From: Massariosphaeria phaeospora | Lineage: Eukaryota > Ascomycota > Dothideomycetes > Pleosporales | Length of the DNA: 64,000 nucleotides | NCBI GenBank assembly: GCA_011032825.1 | Contig: JAADJZ010000011.1 | Span: 1,116,001-1,180,000, forward strand | Direction of reading: 5' to 3' | In this document: positions 39,903 to 52,454 of the stretch, piece after piece | How positions within the stretch are numbered: the stretch's first letter is position 1 | Layout of the letters: each line of letters opens with the position of its first letter | Program-made: the position numbers and the translations under genes | The notes under the pieces: model-generated | Told to the model about the DNA's origin: nothing | Database searches by the model: none | What the model saw: only the letters and a program-made list of their open reading frames with translations

Positions 39903-42900
39903 CTACATAAACATATAAATAACGCCCGACCTATCTGCCGAAACGACCATGCCATAAGGTTGTTCGATAAGCGCGACGTCCATCACCGTATCCAGATGAC
40001 TCTTGAGCAAATGCTGCTGCTGTAACGATATCAGGCCAGATCTCGATGGTCTCTGTGGCGTCCTCCTAGCCGGGCTATTCGCGCTTCTGCTGTCCCCTCT
40101 AGTAGATACCTGAGAGGGAGGCTGCGATAATCGCTCGCTGACAACGATCGTGTCCGGACTAGGCTGGCTAGTCACGTAGGTGGGTTTTGTTTCGTCCGCC
40201 TCCATGCCGCTGACCACCATCGACGCATCGGGTTTGTTGGTGTCCCAGTATCGTATCTTCCAGTCAGGACCGACGGTAAGGAGGAACGTGTGCTTTGTAT
40301 CGCCTTTGTCATCTACAACTTGTGTGTTTACGGTCAGAGCGTGCACTCCACGATCGGCGATGGAGCTGGCTGTAGGCTCCAGTGAATTAGCAAACCGACC
40401 TAACATCCCGCCGTGTCTCTCCTCGTCCAGGTCGATAAGCGTGGTGCTTTTGGAGCCGATATCTTTGCTATTCCCAGTTCGGTAGACTGTCTTACAGACT
40501 AAGTTTTGGAAATCCCATACGGTCACTTCACCTTGGCCGGTCCCGCCCGTTATGTACAAACGTACATTCTTTCCCCGCGAGAGTAAGAGCCGATGAATGG
40601 GAGCCGCGCCGTGGAACACCCAAGCTTTTAGACGAAGTCTAAATCGAAGATCCCACAGGTCTAAGACACCATGCGTGGTACCAAGTAGTAGCCAGTGCGA
40701 CCTCCTATCTACGCAGAAACATATCGGCGTGCCATGGTTGAGTGGATTCTTCAGAGTGAAAAGCTCGGTCATGGTCCGTAGATCGAGTGCGATGACCTTC
40801 GAGGTGCTCGTGGCCAGTAGAAGTACGGACCTGGTATCTTCATTATAATGCTCTGACCATACTGCGTGATCACCATCGGCAAGTTGGTATTCGCGCAACA
40901 GTCGAGATCGTCCGAATTTACTACTACCGTCATGGCCTTGGTAGTAGTCAACACGAACGACGTGCACACTTCCATCGCTCCCAGTGGCCACGAAGCAGTA
41001 AGTCTGCTCGACAAAGACAAGACTCGTCACTTTGACGCCGTCGCTGAGTCTATAAGTCTGCCGCGACCGACGAGTTATGTTTCGTTCGAGGCGAGTGGTA
41101 TCCCACACCTTCACACTACCATCGTCAGATGCAGTTATGAAGAAGCCTTGGTCTGGAGCAACCAATATCCGAGTGACTGCAGCTGTGTGCTCGCCAAAGG
41201 TAGCCACTAGAGTACCTTCTGGTCGCCAAGGGACGGCGGTGGGAGACTGAGGAGAATCTTTGCGCTTAATGGGCTGACGCCGTAGATTTGGCTGAATCCT
41301 AGGTCCAAACTCTGTCTCACCAGACGGGAATCTCTCTAGAAGCATTGAGTCAAGCAGCTTCAGCACCGTAGGATCGTTGCCAGTATAGTTGTGCGCTTCT
41401 CTTAACCGGCCCCGCGAAGGGCTTCTGTGTGGCCGTTCCACAGAAAGTGGTGAGATTGGTTGACGAGAACGAGAGACATCTCGTCCAGTAGGGCCATCAA
41501 CTTTCCCAAAAGCGTTTGCGGAGGTTGTTCCTATCTCAGCAACAGCCTTGTTAACGCCTCGGTTAAGTAGAGTTATTGCACTATGTCTATGACGGAGTGA
41601 CTGTGCATGATCTTCAGTACCAAGGGAACCAATTGGTGATTGGTTGTTGAGTGAAGTCCTGGGAATTTGTAGAGAACTCCGCCGATTATCGATATCGGAG
41701 GCTGGAGAATGCTGCCCTGAACCCAAATCACTAGGAGACGATGAGATCTTGGGTCGTGACGGTATCGAAATACGGCCTGGCCTCTCTTCGCGTGCTAGTC
41801 GTCCGGGTTGAGTATCAGCATGAGGAACTTTTCTTAATGCAAGCTCGTTGGCTTCGGTAGTAGAGGCGTCGAGCAAGGCGTCTGCGATTGTTCGAGACGG
41901 CTTGTACGCCTCTACGCGTGGTTCAGCCTTCCGTGATTGCTCCACTGTTTGACGTGCATTCTCGAACAGTACTGTAAGTGGCTTAATACCTAAGTCTTTT
42001 AGAGGTACAATGTTGTTGAACTTGGACGGTGGAGAGGTTGTGCTGTCTGCTCGCCGGCGATGTATAACTCTCCAGATGAACTCGCGCAGTGCAACGAGTT
42101 TGAAGTCGTCTTCTGGTGTCAATCCAGCGTTACGTAGTTTTCGCAACCACTGCTCATCTTCTTCGTTCTTAGACATTCTCTGCAAGACATTGGGGTCTAG
42201 TTCTCGACCAGAAATGGTAGGTAGATTGTCCTCTGTTGATCCGAAAGTAAAGGTTTGTTGTTGTCGAGCGGGAACCCAGAAGAGACCTTTTTGTGACTGA
42301 GTGGCCCAATTTGAGGCCATTTCCATGACTAACCTAGGCAGAGACTTCTTCAAGCAGTCTAGTAACCGGAGCTCTGAAAACTCGGATGGAACTACTTTGA
42401 GATATGGCTTGATGAGATTGACCAGAATGCTGTGTCTATCTGCCACAGACAAGTATTTAGATGCTGCCGAGATGAACTGCGCAGCTGCCTCGCGAACCCA
42501 TTGATTTGGATGCATGGTTAGGCGTGCAACGATATCAACCAACTCCCATGTTTTTGATCTTTGGAAAAGACCAAGTTCGGCGATGGAAGAAAAGGCCCGG
42601 ATGACCTTCTCCACTACAAACTCCTCTGGATCAGTCAATGCCTGAACCATCAACGGTAGGATATATCCTTCAAGACTTGCGCCACCCACAAAGACTGCGA
42701 CACCAACAATAGCATCGAAGAAAGCACATTTGAGCATCCAATCCGGATCATTGAGATATGTGTTCAAATGGCTTAGGACAACGTCATTGGCCCGAGGACT
42801 CCCAAAGAACACGCACAGATCGGACACGGACCGAAGCATAGCACGGCGGACTGGCGCGTCTGAATCTGTAAGAAGTGCTTTAGTGTGCTTTTCGAACGCC

Positions 42901-44689
42901 TCCAGTAAGTTCTGTCGATCTGAATCAAACTGATTTCGATGGGCGGACGAAGTTAAGTCATCCTCAGCTTCCGGATCTATAGTTGGTAAAGACCCCTCAG
43001 TACGGAGCGCTTGTATCATGTCGAGGTATCTTGCCGCTGTCGTAGCCAAGGTACCAATGCACCACGCATAGTGCATGCGGACGAGTGGGCTTGTATGGAT
43101 AGAGGAATCTGGGAGGTAAGGCTCTAATCGCGGCAGAATATACTCGGGGAAAATGTACGCGTTGATCGGCGAAACAACGTGCACCATAGCGAGGATCTGG
43201 GTCATTGTTCTCAGCGCCGCAATCTTGACTTGCTCCGATTTGTCCTTTAGTAGTGTCGCCACGTAGGGAACGACTCGATCTAACTTGGCTTCATCCGTTA
43301 GTCGTTCAGCAAAAGCAAGAAGAAGTTCGAGCCCTCGAACCCGAGCTGATGCTCTAGCTGTGCCCCGAATGCAAGAAACGACGATGGTGAGGAATACAAG
43401 GTTTCCGTCGTCAATGGATAAACTTGGCGCAGGAGAGGCTTGGTGTTGATAATTTGGAATATCCACCCACAGGGGAAACAACTTGGTGTTGGGATTCGGA
43501 GGCGAGTGTTGCGGTCTCGACAGTTCGGTTCCCTCATTGCCGGACAAAAGATGTGAGATCTTGTCGAAGTCGTTGTATATCTGCTCTATCCGGTCATCCG
43601 GCTCTCCAAGATGTTCGGTGCCTGTTGTAACGGGGCTCTTGCCCGACGATGGATCGGTGATGGAGTGCATATACTGTTGCAGAAACCCATAGAAGTACCG
43701 AGGAAACGCTTTCCCCTCCCAGTACTTGAGATAGTCTTCGGCAGATAATCTTGAGTTCGGGTCGATCTGAATCATATGCATGATCAACTCTCTGACGTTC
43801 TTGTCCTGAATCTTGCTCAGATGCGAGTGCGCCGGATCGTATTCTTTTTGTCGATACTTGAAAAGCTGACTCAGAGAGAATATGGGTGCTTCCAGGAAGA
43901 GCTCTGCAATAACACATCCTACGCTAAAGATATCCATTGCCCAGGTGACAGTCTGGTCGCCTTCGGGCTGAGCACCAGCGGCAAGAAATCGTTCGGGTGC
44001 TAGATAACACGTACGACGACCTGACATGTCGAAGTAAAACGAGAAGTCAGCGGGATTGTCTTCAGGCAAGTAGGCAGGTTTATAGGCGGACGAGAAATCG
44101 GCGAGATACAGCCAATTCCAAGAAGTGACGAGCACGTTTTCTGTCTTGATATCCCCATGGTACAAGTTACGAGCATGGCAATCCCGAACCGCACACAGGA
44201 GTTGGAATGAAAGCCACTTCTTCTCAATCTCTTCTAAAAATGGACGAGTGCTGTTCGATGTTAGACGTTATCTCCAGGGTGATTAAAAGGCAAAGTGCCC
44301 TACCTCAATCGATCATACAATGAGCTATGTATGTACTGGCGCACGAGGTAACCACCAACAGCAGTTTCGAGGATCCGGTGGTAGGCCAAAGCATTTGGTA
44401 CATCGGCAAGAAGCTTTCGTTCATCTGCAGATGGTTAGAAACCCTCGAATCACGCATCATCAAGACTGGACCTACCAAGAAGGCGTTTGACATAGATATC
44501 AAGGTTGAACTGTGCATATGGTTTCATAACGACCCTTGACACGACCAGACCGTCTTTATGCCGCGCCCTGACCGTTTTCATGAACCGGGCTGCTCCGAGC
44601 GACTTTTCATATTGGATGTCGGCCAGCTCAGGCACATCTATATTGGCCGAGCCAGCCGACAGCGTCGTCAGAGAGAATCCTTGGCCCAT
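39903..44689 (-). CDS. VPS15: VPS15 / PIK3R4 regulatory pseudokinase of the class III PI3-kinase
   Basis: This is the scaffold and regulator of Vps34 in autophagy and endosomal sorting. Three exons (44689-44476, 44424-44304, 44250-39903) give 1560 residues, typical for the family. The N-terminus MGQGFS fits the N-myristoylation signal that anchors Vps15 to membranes. The kinase domain is atypical as expected: HGDIKTEN in the catalytic loop and ADFSSAYKP in place of DFG. APERFL and the WAMDIFSVGCVIAELF segment follow. HEAT-type repeats occupy about residues 400-800 (LRTMTQILAMVH, AMLRSVSDLCVFFG, VVEKVIRAFSSIAELG). The C-terminal third is a WD40 propeller (GEHTAAVTRILVAPD, DDGSVKVWDTT, VLDLWDLRFR), ending GVIYMFM. 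It faces ALG2 head to head. Confidence 0.95.
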
Positions 44690-45019
44690 GGTCCTGGATG
44701 AGGAGGAGGATTTAGCGGAAAGACGCGCTGCGAGGTTGCCTCTCAGCCCGCATATTGGGACTTTATGAGCGACGATGAGCTGGCTATCGAGCAATCGTTC
44801 ACTGCACGATGTTAGTGTTGGCGTCGGAAGCGTACGATGTCATCCGCTGTGGGTTCGAGGGTGGTAGTCGTGAGGATCGGATCAGGTGCCGTGAGTTGGA
44901 GGTCATCCACAGCCTGGAGCGTTCAAGGGTGCCTCGGCTGCATTTCCCGAAGCGGTAAGGTCGAGTTCACCCACCTTCTTCGACGCAACACGTATGCGAA
45001 CGTGGCTCAAGTCACAACC
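44690..45019. promoter_or_regulatory. bidirectional promoter region of VPS15 and ALG2
   Basis: The two ATGs are 330 bp apart on opposite strands. An in-frame ATG at 44837 upstream of ALG2 exists but encodes a non-conserved extension. No specific sites are claimed. Confidence 0.5.
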
Positions 45020-46509
45020 ATGGCCTCTAGGAAACAGAATATCGCCTTCTTCCATCCGGACCTGGGTATCGGCGGTGCCGAGCGACTAGTCATTGATGCT
45101 GCTGTTGGCCTCCAGAGCAGAGGCCACAAAGTCACCATCTTCACCTCACACTGCGATCCCGGCCACTGCTTCGACGAAGCCCGCGATGGTGAGTTCCCAG
45201 TTGCGCCTTACGACATCCCGCCGCTCATACTTGGACGAATGTAGCTGAGACTTGACCGCGTTCGAAAGGGACCCTCGATGTGCGCGTACGCGGGAATTCG
45301 ATCGTCCCCTCCACTATCCTCGGCCGCTTCGCGATCCTCTGTGCTATCCTCCGGCAGGCGCACTTGATTCTTCAAATAGCCCTTTTCACGGCAGAGCTAC
45401 AGAATCTCCGACCTACGTCATTCTTCGTCGACCAGCTCAGCGCCGGCATTCCCCTCCTCAGACTCCTCCTACCGAACCCACGCGTCATATTCTACTGTCA
45501 TTTTCCGGATAAGCTACTTGCGAAGAAGGGTGGAATCTTGAAAACGCTATATCGAGGGCCGTTTGACTGGTTAGAGAACTGGAGTACAGGATGCAGCGAC
45601 ACGATCGTGGTCAACAGCAAATTCACAAAGAGCGTGTTTGGAGAAGCGTTCCCGGGCCTGAAACACCGAAAACCAGGCGTGGTGTATCCATGCGTCGACA
45701 CAGTCCTTGGAGATGCCATCGACGAGGTCACCCCGCTGTGGTCTAAAAAGAAAATTCTGCTCAGTATCAACCGGTTTGAGGGGAAGAAAGATGTCGGTCT
45801 AGCGATCAAGGCGTTCGCGGGGCTTACGCTTGCGGAGCGCACGAATACTCGGCTTGTGGTAGCAGGTGGTTACGACTCCCGAGTCGCAGAGAATCTCGAG
45901 ACATACAACGAACTCTGCGAGCTAGCAGATTCGTTAGATCTAAAGCATGCAACGGCAAAAACAATCATCACGGCGCAGCGTATTCCCGACGACATTTCGA
46001 TCCTCTTCCTGCACTCCGTGCCGAACGCGTTCAAATCCGTACTTCTCTCGACTTCGCGCCTACTTGTCTACACGCCGTGCAACGAACACTTCGGCATTGT
46101 GCCGCTCGAGGCTATGTTAGCGGGAACCCCCGTCCTGGCGGCGAATGAAGGAGGTCCGACAGAGACGGTTATCAGCGGGCAGACAGGCTGGCTGAGGGAT
46201 GTAACGAAAGTACAGGACTGGACAGAGGTTATGCGCATTGCATTAGAGGACGGAGAAGGTGAGGAAAGGCTCAAGGAGATGGGCAAGTGGGGCAGGGAGC
46301 GAGTGATCTCAGAGTTCTCTAAGGAGAAGATGGCGGAAACGCTGGAATCAGAGATCCTCGACATGATGAAGTCTAGGAGACCGCCCGTGATCCCTTTCTT
46401 GGCAGCTTTTCTTGCAGTCGGCTTCATGGGTGGGCTGGCCGCACTTAGCATGTGGCTTGCTATCAAACAAGCAAATGCAGATGCGTCGGTGCCGCATAAA
46501 TTAATATAA
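45020..46509 (+). CDS. ALG2: ALG2, alpha-1,3/1,6-mannosyltransferase
   Basis: This enzyme adds the second and third mannoses to the growing lipid-linked oligosaccharide on the cytosolic face of the ER. Two exons (45020-45188 and 45269-46509) give 469 residues. The GT4 fold is clear: [17 protein letters not shown] at the N-terminus, [50 protein letters not shown] with the E-x7-E motif, and NEGGPTE. A hydrophobic helix lies at the C-terminus ([20 protein letters not shown]), as in other fungal ALG2 proteins. The start was chosen at [11 protein letters not shown] because conservation begins there. It is transcribed away from VPS15. Confidence 0.95.
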
Positions 46510-46744
46510 CTGAGCTGTACTGGGCATATGCGGTAGTCTACTATCATCTACGTTCAAACAATACAATAGTCTCACACTGCCATTTTACCTCTCCACACTC
46601 TTAATGCGATAGGGTCTTCTTCACTTACATCATCAGTTAGGCAGGCTCCCAACGACCTTCGAAAGCTAAAAAAAGACGCTCACTCGCTTACTCGCCGCGT
46701 GCATCATGAGGTAGGTCTTGACCAGCAGCAGCAAAAACAAAACC
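46510..46744. other. ALG2 3' side
   Basis: Between the ALG2 stop and the tRNA terminator. Nothing recognised apart from the presumed 3' UTR. Confidence 0.4.
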
Positions 46745-46752
46745 AAAAAAAA
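46745..46752 (-). terminator. Pol III T-run terminator of the tRNA
   Basis: Eight T residues on the minus strand begin four bases after the tRNA 3' end, as expected for RNA polymerase III termination. Confidence 0.8.
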
Positions 46753-46756
46753 GACA

Positions 46757-46844
46757 GGTCGTGCCCGGGCTCGAACCGGGGTTGCCGGAAAATTTCTGAA
46801 GAGCTTATCAAAATCCGGAGTGATCACCACTACACTACACAACC
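46757..46844 (-). tRNA. tRNA-Gln (anticodon TTG) with a 17-nt intron
   Basis: The 88-bp minus-strand segment folds as a tRNA. The acceptor stem GGTTGTG pairs with CACGACC (one G-U). The T arm is CCCGGTTCGAGCCCGGG. The anticodon stem CCGGA pairs with TCCGG. The loop places TTG at positions 34-36 (46811-46809), reading glutamine CAA codons. A 17-nt insert follows base 37 (46807-46791), the standard place for nuclear tRNA introns removed by the tRNA-splicing endonuclease. The CCA end is not encoded, as in eukaryotes. Identity is assigned by anticodon. Confidence 0.92.
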
Positions 46845-47450
46845 AGATTTTGCCTTCACGGCGTTCGAGGACGTTTTGGCAGATTTCCGGAAGTTTAAAT
46901 ATATATACTCGGACAAAAATGTCAGCACATGAGCTAGTGGTGAGCTCATTTGTAACTCTTTGTGTAGCGAGGTTCTGGCTAGAATAGCGGGGTTGGTGGG
47001 GCTGCGGGAAAGGAGGGGCGAGTGGGGGTGGTCTCTGGGCATCGGGTTGGGGCGGGTCACGGCTCCACTCATGCATGCACTGCTGATTTACTCAAAGACA
47101 ACGTTCAGAATTATCGTTGGCTGATAAATAGTTCATTTAACAGAGTCTCTCGACCCCCATTCCAATACTAGATATGTAGGTTTCTATGAAGAACCCCGAA
47201 GTTATCGCATAAGCTGCTACGCAACGATAGTCTAGGACTTGCTGCTCGGATGTACCACGAATCTCAGTAGCTAACACGCTCAACAGTGCTCAATCCTGGC
47301 TCATGACAATCCTCGATCCTTTGTCTGTAGCAAGACATGATCAAAGAACGCTCGACTCCAGATATACTACGTCATTCAAGCCACTAGACGGAGTCTGAAA
47401 CCACAACCACCATTCTAGCAACTCCAAACCACAACCTCCACCTCTAAAAC
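46845..47450. other. intergenic
   Basis: Upstream of the tRNA and of the DUF4385 gene. The last ~60 bases before 47451 are CA/CT-rich, like a 5' leader. No gene is seen. Confidence 0.4.
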
Positions 47451-48042
47451 ATGCCTCCATCACAGCCCCTCCCCAAAGCCCAGCGCATGAGCTACCGCAT
47501 CGGCCGCGGCGAACAAGGCGTCCTAACCTTCGAGCCCTACAAATCCGCCATCCTCCCGCTCTGGCGCTTCAAAACGCCCGCCATCGCGCGCCAAAGCTCA
47601 ACGAACATATACTCGAAATTCGAAGAATACGACACGCACGACGATTTCGTAGGCATGGATATGTGTCGCAAGTTTCTGCAAATGGTACGTAATACGTAGA
47701 TGTATCTACCTAGCTGGAATGTTTTTATTCACTCAAGAGATCGGGCAACTGCGGCCAGAATGAGAAGTTAGTAACGGTGGGGCGCAGGGCATGACGCGCG
47801 CAAAACGCTACGCCAACCATGCCGGCGGCCGGAAGTACGACAAGGCTACTGGCGAGGAGCTGGAGAAGAGTGAGGGGCATGCGGGCGCGGAGGAGAAGCT
47901 GGAGGCGTCGTTGGTGTTTCGCGAGGTGTGGGAGCGGGCGAAGATGCATAGGGGGTATTTGGAGAAGAAAGAGCGGTTTCGGGCGGAGCAGAAGGAGTGG
48001 GATAAGGAGAAGAGGAGGGAGGCGAAGAAGGAGGGGTCGTGA
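47451..48042 (+). CDS. DUF4385-type protein
   Basis: Two exons (47451-47684 and 47788-48042; donor GTACGT, acceptor GCGCAG) give 162 residues. Recognisable blocks are QRMSYRIGRGEQGVLTFEPY, LPLWRFKTP, DDFVGMDMCRKFLQMGMTRA, KRYANHAGGRKYDKATG and a Lys/Glu-rich C-terminal helix (FREVWERAKMHRGYLEKK). This matches the small conserved DUF4385 family found in fungi and bacteria. Its biochemical role is not known to me. The splice joins FLQM to GMTRAKRY, restoring the conserved core. Confidence 0.88.
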
Positions 48043-51000
48043 TGGGTGGGGTTGCATGGAGGCTTGGGCAAAGCACCACTCGCTTCCTGTCTGACATGTA
48101 TTCTGTCCGGGCGGACTTACGAAGATGCCGATGGAGTGGTCGATGGATGGGTTGCGCCTTTAAAGTAGAGGTATCGGTACCCCGAAGCCTCATACAAGCC
48201 AGCAGACTTCACTCTGAAGTCGTCGGGGGGTCGGACTTCACTTTGAAGAAGGGGGTATCTGAGCGCGTCTAGCTTCAACCCACTGAAGCAGCGCAAGCGG
48301 ACAGCAACGGAGCACAGCACCCATACAGTGTCCATCGGCTAGAGACATCTACACATGGTAAATTTGGCTAGTGCAACGTGTTTGGGGAAGGCGACTTTGA
48401 GCTAGTAACTCGCTCTTACCCTAAAGTCAACGAGACCCAGTAGCACTTCGTCTACTTCATTATGCCATTCTAATCTCTATCTACCCCTCAAACCATTGTC
48501 TGTCTGCTCGCAATCCCTACATCACCCCATCACCACTATCATTCAACCACACGCAACCTTCCTTACCATGCCCCCCCCTATTACTACCTATACCTCTACG
48601 TTATAAGTCCCGCAGCTACCCCAACCCTTCACCTCCAAACAACCACCTATAGAACCTTGTCCCCACCCACTCGCCAGCGAAATCGACAGCAAACCACGGA
48701 CTCCCGCAATACAACCGCCAACCCGCGAATCGACTCGTTATGACCTTCTCCTCATCTTCCAAGCCCCCACAAGCCAAGATGCACTACGACATGTTCCCCG
48801 GAGACGGGAGAAGTAGGATGGACGCCATCCACTACTATTGGGCGAGTGTGTGTCGCTGGTGCAAAGTAAAGTACATGTGCCACGGCTCAACGAGACTGCA
48901 TACCATCGCACCTGCTATGCCCTGCCTCAACGGCAGGTACTCCTACTGACACGAGACGCGCAAGCATAAAGCCCCACCGTCCGCGAAACAGCGTCGAGTC
49001 GAGTCGTGTTAGGCATGCCAGGTTTCCCACGCGGACCAGCCAGTCCAGTCCAGTCGACAGTAAAGACGTGGACAGTAGGACCTACCCACCACCCTCCGCA
49101 GTTTAGTTCGGCTTCACATGCTTCGTTTGCAACCCTTCTTCTCGCCCCCGGACATCTATCTATTCCAATTGGCCGAAGACGCAGAAAAGGTTGCCGTGCC
49201 GGGCTACATGCAGAGGGCTTGCGGCTCCGGTCTGCAGAAAGAGACTCCTCCTGGGAAAAAACAGACGGGTGGACTACGTGCAGCGACACGACAAGAAATG
49301 AACGGACTTACTGTACATACCGCTCACAGTAGGGCTTGAGAAACGCGGTTGCGAGCTCTTGCTCTGGGCGTACAGTAGCTTTCACTCCCCAGTTCGCAGG
49401 CTCGCTTCTCCAGGCCTCTACGCCCTTCCACGCCGGGGGGCTACCTGTGCGCGCGCTCCACTCTCCCACCTTCACTCCGCCTCCGCCTCCGCCGCGCGCG
49501 CCGTTTCCCCCTCCCCACCTAAGCCCATTCCGGCCGCCGTCACCAACCCCGTGCTCGCTTGTTTTCTGCTGACATTACTAGCGCCAGCCCTTCGCCCACC
49601 GTATATAAGCCCTCACCCTCAATCCCTCCTCCACTCTCCCCCACCAACTCCTCCGTGCCTGCTCATTCCACTGCTTGCAGTTGGTGGCCCACCCTTCTAC
49701 CTCCTCTTTCCGTCCCTTGCCGGCAGGACCTTCTCCCGACTTCGGCGAGCTTGTTTTGACCGGCACGTCGTCTTCGAGGTCCATTCGAACCGCGCCGAAC
49801 CGCGGCGGTACCGGTGTCTGGACTGGGCTGAACTGAACTGAACTGAACTGCGCCAACCTTCTTCTTCTTCTTCTTTTAGTCCCATCTGGACCTCTCTACC
49901 GACCGCCTTGAAGGTTCACCGCAATTTATTGTAAGAGTGAACACTGGGCTCCTTGTTGTATTCATGATTTCTGCCTTTTCGAAGGTCGGAGATCCCCTCG
50001 CTCGCCTGCCAGGCTTGTAGCTTCAAACAAATTTTCGTTGGTCTCTGGCCTTTATGGCTGGTGATTGAAGAAGATTGTTCTATCCTTGGTTCTCAGTTGC
50101 ATGTGTTCGGTGTTCTTTATAGGCAGACTTGAACGAGAGGTCGTGGTGTAGTTCATAGAGTGAAGGTCCCTTTAAGGTGCCTGCTTCTGCTGAAGGCTAG
50201 TCAACGTAGCTGACTATAGAAGAAGTGCTTATTCTGATCAATGAATGAACGACTAGAATTAAAGAGAAGTACTAGTCCTAAACTAGACCTGCGAACCACA
50301 TAGACTATCTACCTACAGCGTAGTATATGCTATCGCACGACAAGGAATCAACACAGAATTGACAAAAGATACGACAGATAGACATTGACGAGAAAAAACG
50401 AATTAGCCTTAACACGGACGTTAAGTCACCGAACAACTAAAGTAGAGACACCCAGACTCCCCAACAGGACAAAAGCCAGAGTCCGGGGTACCGAAGCGAG
50501 CGAAACACCCCGCACATTAGATGCAGCGGGGTGCGTTTTTCCAACGCGGTTGAACCGCTGCTAAGAACCGGGTCCTATTAATGGTGTGGATGAGGTGCAG
50601 CCAGCGTGGTGGGAACCACGTAAAACGCGGGAGAAGGAATTTCTTAATGTTTTTGAGCTGAGCTGAGCTGCGTGCTCCGGCGGCTGTTCGAATTCGGCGG
50701 GTTCGCTCGCTCGCGAGTCGGTGGATTTGTGGTTGCGACGTTCGGAAGCGCCACCAAATCCTACGATGGCACACCTCGTGTGTGATTGTGATGTCTCCGG
50801 TATCGGGCACATGAGTGGAACATTTGTGTTCCTTACTGCAGACACCTGCAGTATGTTGTTAGAGACTTGGGTATAAGAGCCATGGGGTTCGGGGGAAGTC
50901 CATCATAGCTGCGCTTCTTTTGGATGTACCGGCAGGGAGGGTAATATCGAGGTTCTGCCGGGGCTGCTGAAAACGTGTACTCGCAACGCGGTCTCTTCCG

Positions 51001-52454
51001 ATCTCATGGGTAGGTGGCTGGAGAGGACGTCGAAGAAGCCCGAAATCAGAGTAGCCGGGCATTTCTGGTGCTTGGTATCAATGTACCTGTCATTTCGGAT
51101 CGGCCACTCCGATCGAGATGCCATGCTTTCTCGTTTTGAATAAGTTGCGTGGAGATATCGTGGGTTCCACGGCCGTTTGAGTCGGGGGATGGTTGGCCGT
51201 GGATTTTTCCTACGTGGTAATTGGGCTGCAGCAGAGCGCAGCGTGACCATTCCAAGCTTCTCGGACCAAGCCCTTGGGTGCAGATCATCCTGTGGCACGC
51301 AGCACGATCTGCGACGACCAAAGATGGCCGACGGGAGCCGGAGGGAGCTTGAGGCGGTTGACAATCAACGGGTGAATGCTGCAAGTTCCGGAGTGGACTT
51401 GGGAAGAGGCCCCTAGCTTCGCATTCGTCGTAAACATGGATTTCCCCAACGGGAGGGTCGTTTGGGAGTGTGCAGTAGGTCTCAGGCTGGGGAATGCAGG
51501 CCCCATGTCGGTCGTACAGGTCGTGACCGGAGGCCAACACAGCAAACAACGACAAGGAGGCGGCAGCTCCAATGACTCAGGCTTCTGTCGCACGGGGGAG
51601 GAGGACGAGATAAGGTCCTTCTTAGTTAAGAAACGTGGAGTGACGTGGAGCTGCACAGGGCCGTATGGGCGTTGATATGGTGCCGTGCAGAGTAAGCAGC
51701 GGTGTATAGGAAAGCGGCCCGCCTTGTTGGAGTTGATAGCAGTGCTATCGCGCATCGGCGACTGTGCGCGTCTGGGCAGCCATGGCATTGGCCGTCGCGC
51801 TGGAGGGTGTCTGCCGGTGTCTGACAGTCTGGCTGGACCTGCTGGGGGCCCCGGGAGTTGTGGATGACGGAGCGCGTCGAGAGGGCGACGGGCGCGGACG
51901 TCGAGCGCGATAGCCTCACCGACCAATGCCTCGAATCGCAGGATTGTCAGCGGCTCGCCTGGGAGCATCCGTCGTCCCGCTTGCCCAGAAGCTGAGGGGC
52001 TTGAGAAGCTTCGGGGAGCAGGGAGCGTGCCGCAGCCAGGAAAAAGGAAGAATGAACATCGGCCGCCCGTTCACCGCCTTGTCCACCATCTGGAGCTAAA
52101 AGCCGTAGCTTCGCCGGTCCCCTCCACTCAACCCACTGCAGTGTCCTCGCCGCCCACGCGACACCAGCAGCTCTCACCATACTCCCCCACCACCCTCGAA
52201 CCACACTCGCTCCTCCTCCTACCGCTCTCTGCCTCGCATCCGCCGCTCGCTCAACCGGCAGCCCCCAGGCCGCGCCCCTCCGCCCGCACCAGCGAGCCAT
52301 CGACACGGCTGCACAGACTGCCATGGGCTGCCCACGCCCGACCCTCCACGCAGTTCGAGCCCGCGCGACGCGTTGCTGCGTCGTACTCAACCACTGCTAA
52401 TATAGCGGATCCGCCGGCGCGCTGCAGGGACGCGGGGTCCTGGCTGCCGCACAC
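48043..52454. other. 4.4-kb gene-poor region
   Basis: No conserved coding region is visible. Pyrimidine-rich tracts occur at 48480-48730 and 49490-49730. A TATATAA box sits at 49602. An (AACTG)n run lies near 49827-49849 and a (CTT)n run at 49858-49877. An AT-richer, A-rich section covers about 50200-50480. From 51150 onward the sequence is GC-rich with overlapping ORFs that look like noise. It may hold the promoter and a long leader of the FNIP gene, or an unrecognised non-coding transcript. Confidence 0.45.
49602..49608 (+). promoter_or_regulatory. candidate TATA box
   Basis: A TATATAA word is followed by about 100 bp of CT-rich sequence, the usual layout of a strong fungal core promoter on the plus strand. 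No coding start follows nearby. Confidence 0.35.

Noticed and set aside
51046..51968. Overlapping minus-strand ORFs, one with a signal-peptide-like hydrophobic stretch and several Cys
   Set aside because: No ATG precedes the hydrophobic stretch in frame, two frames are open at once, and no domain is recognisable.
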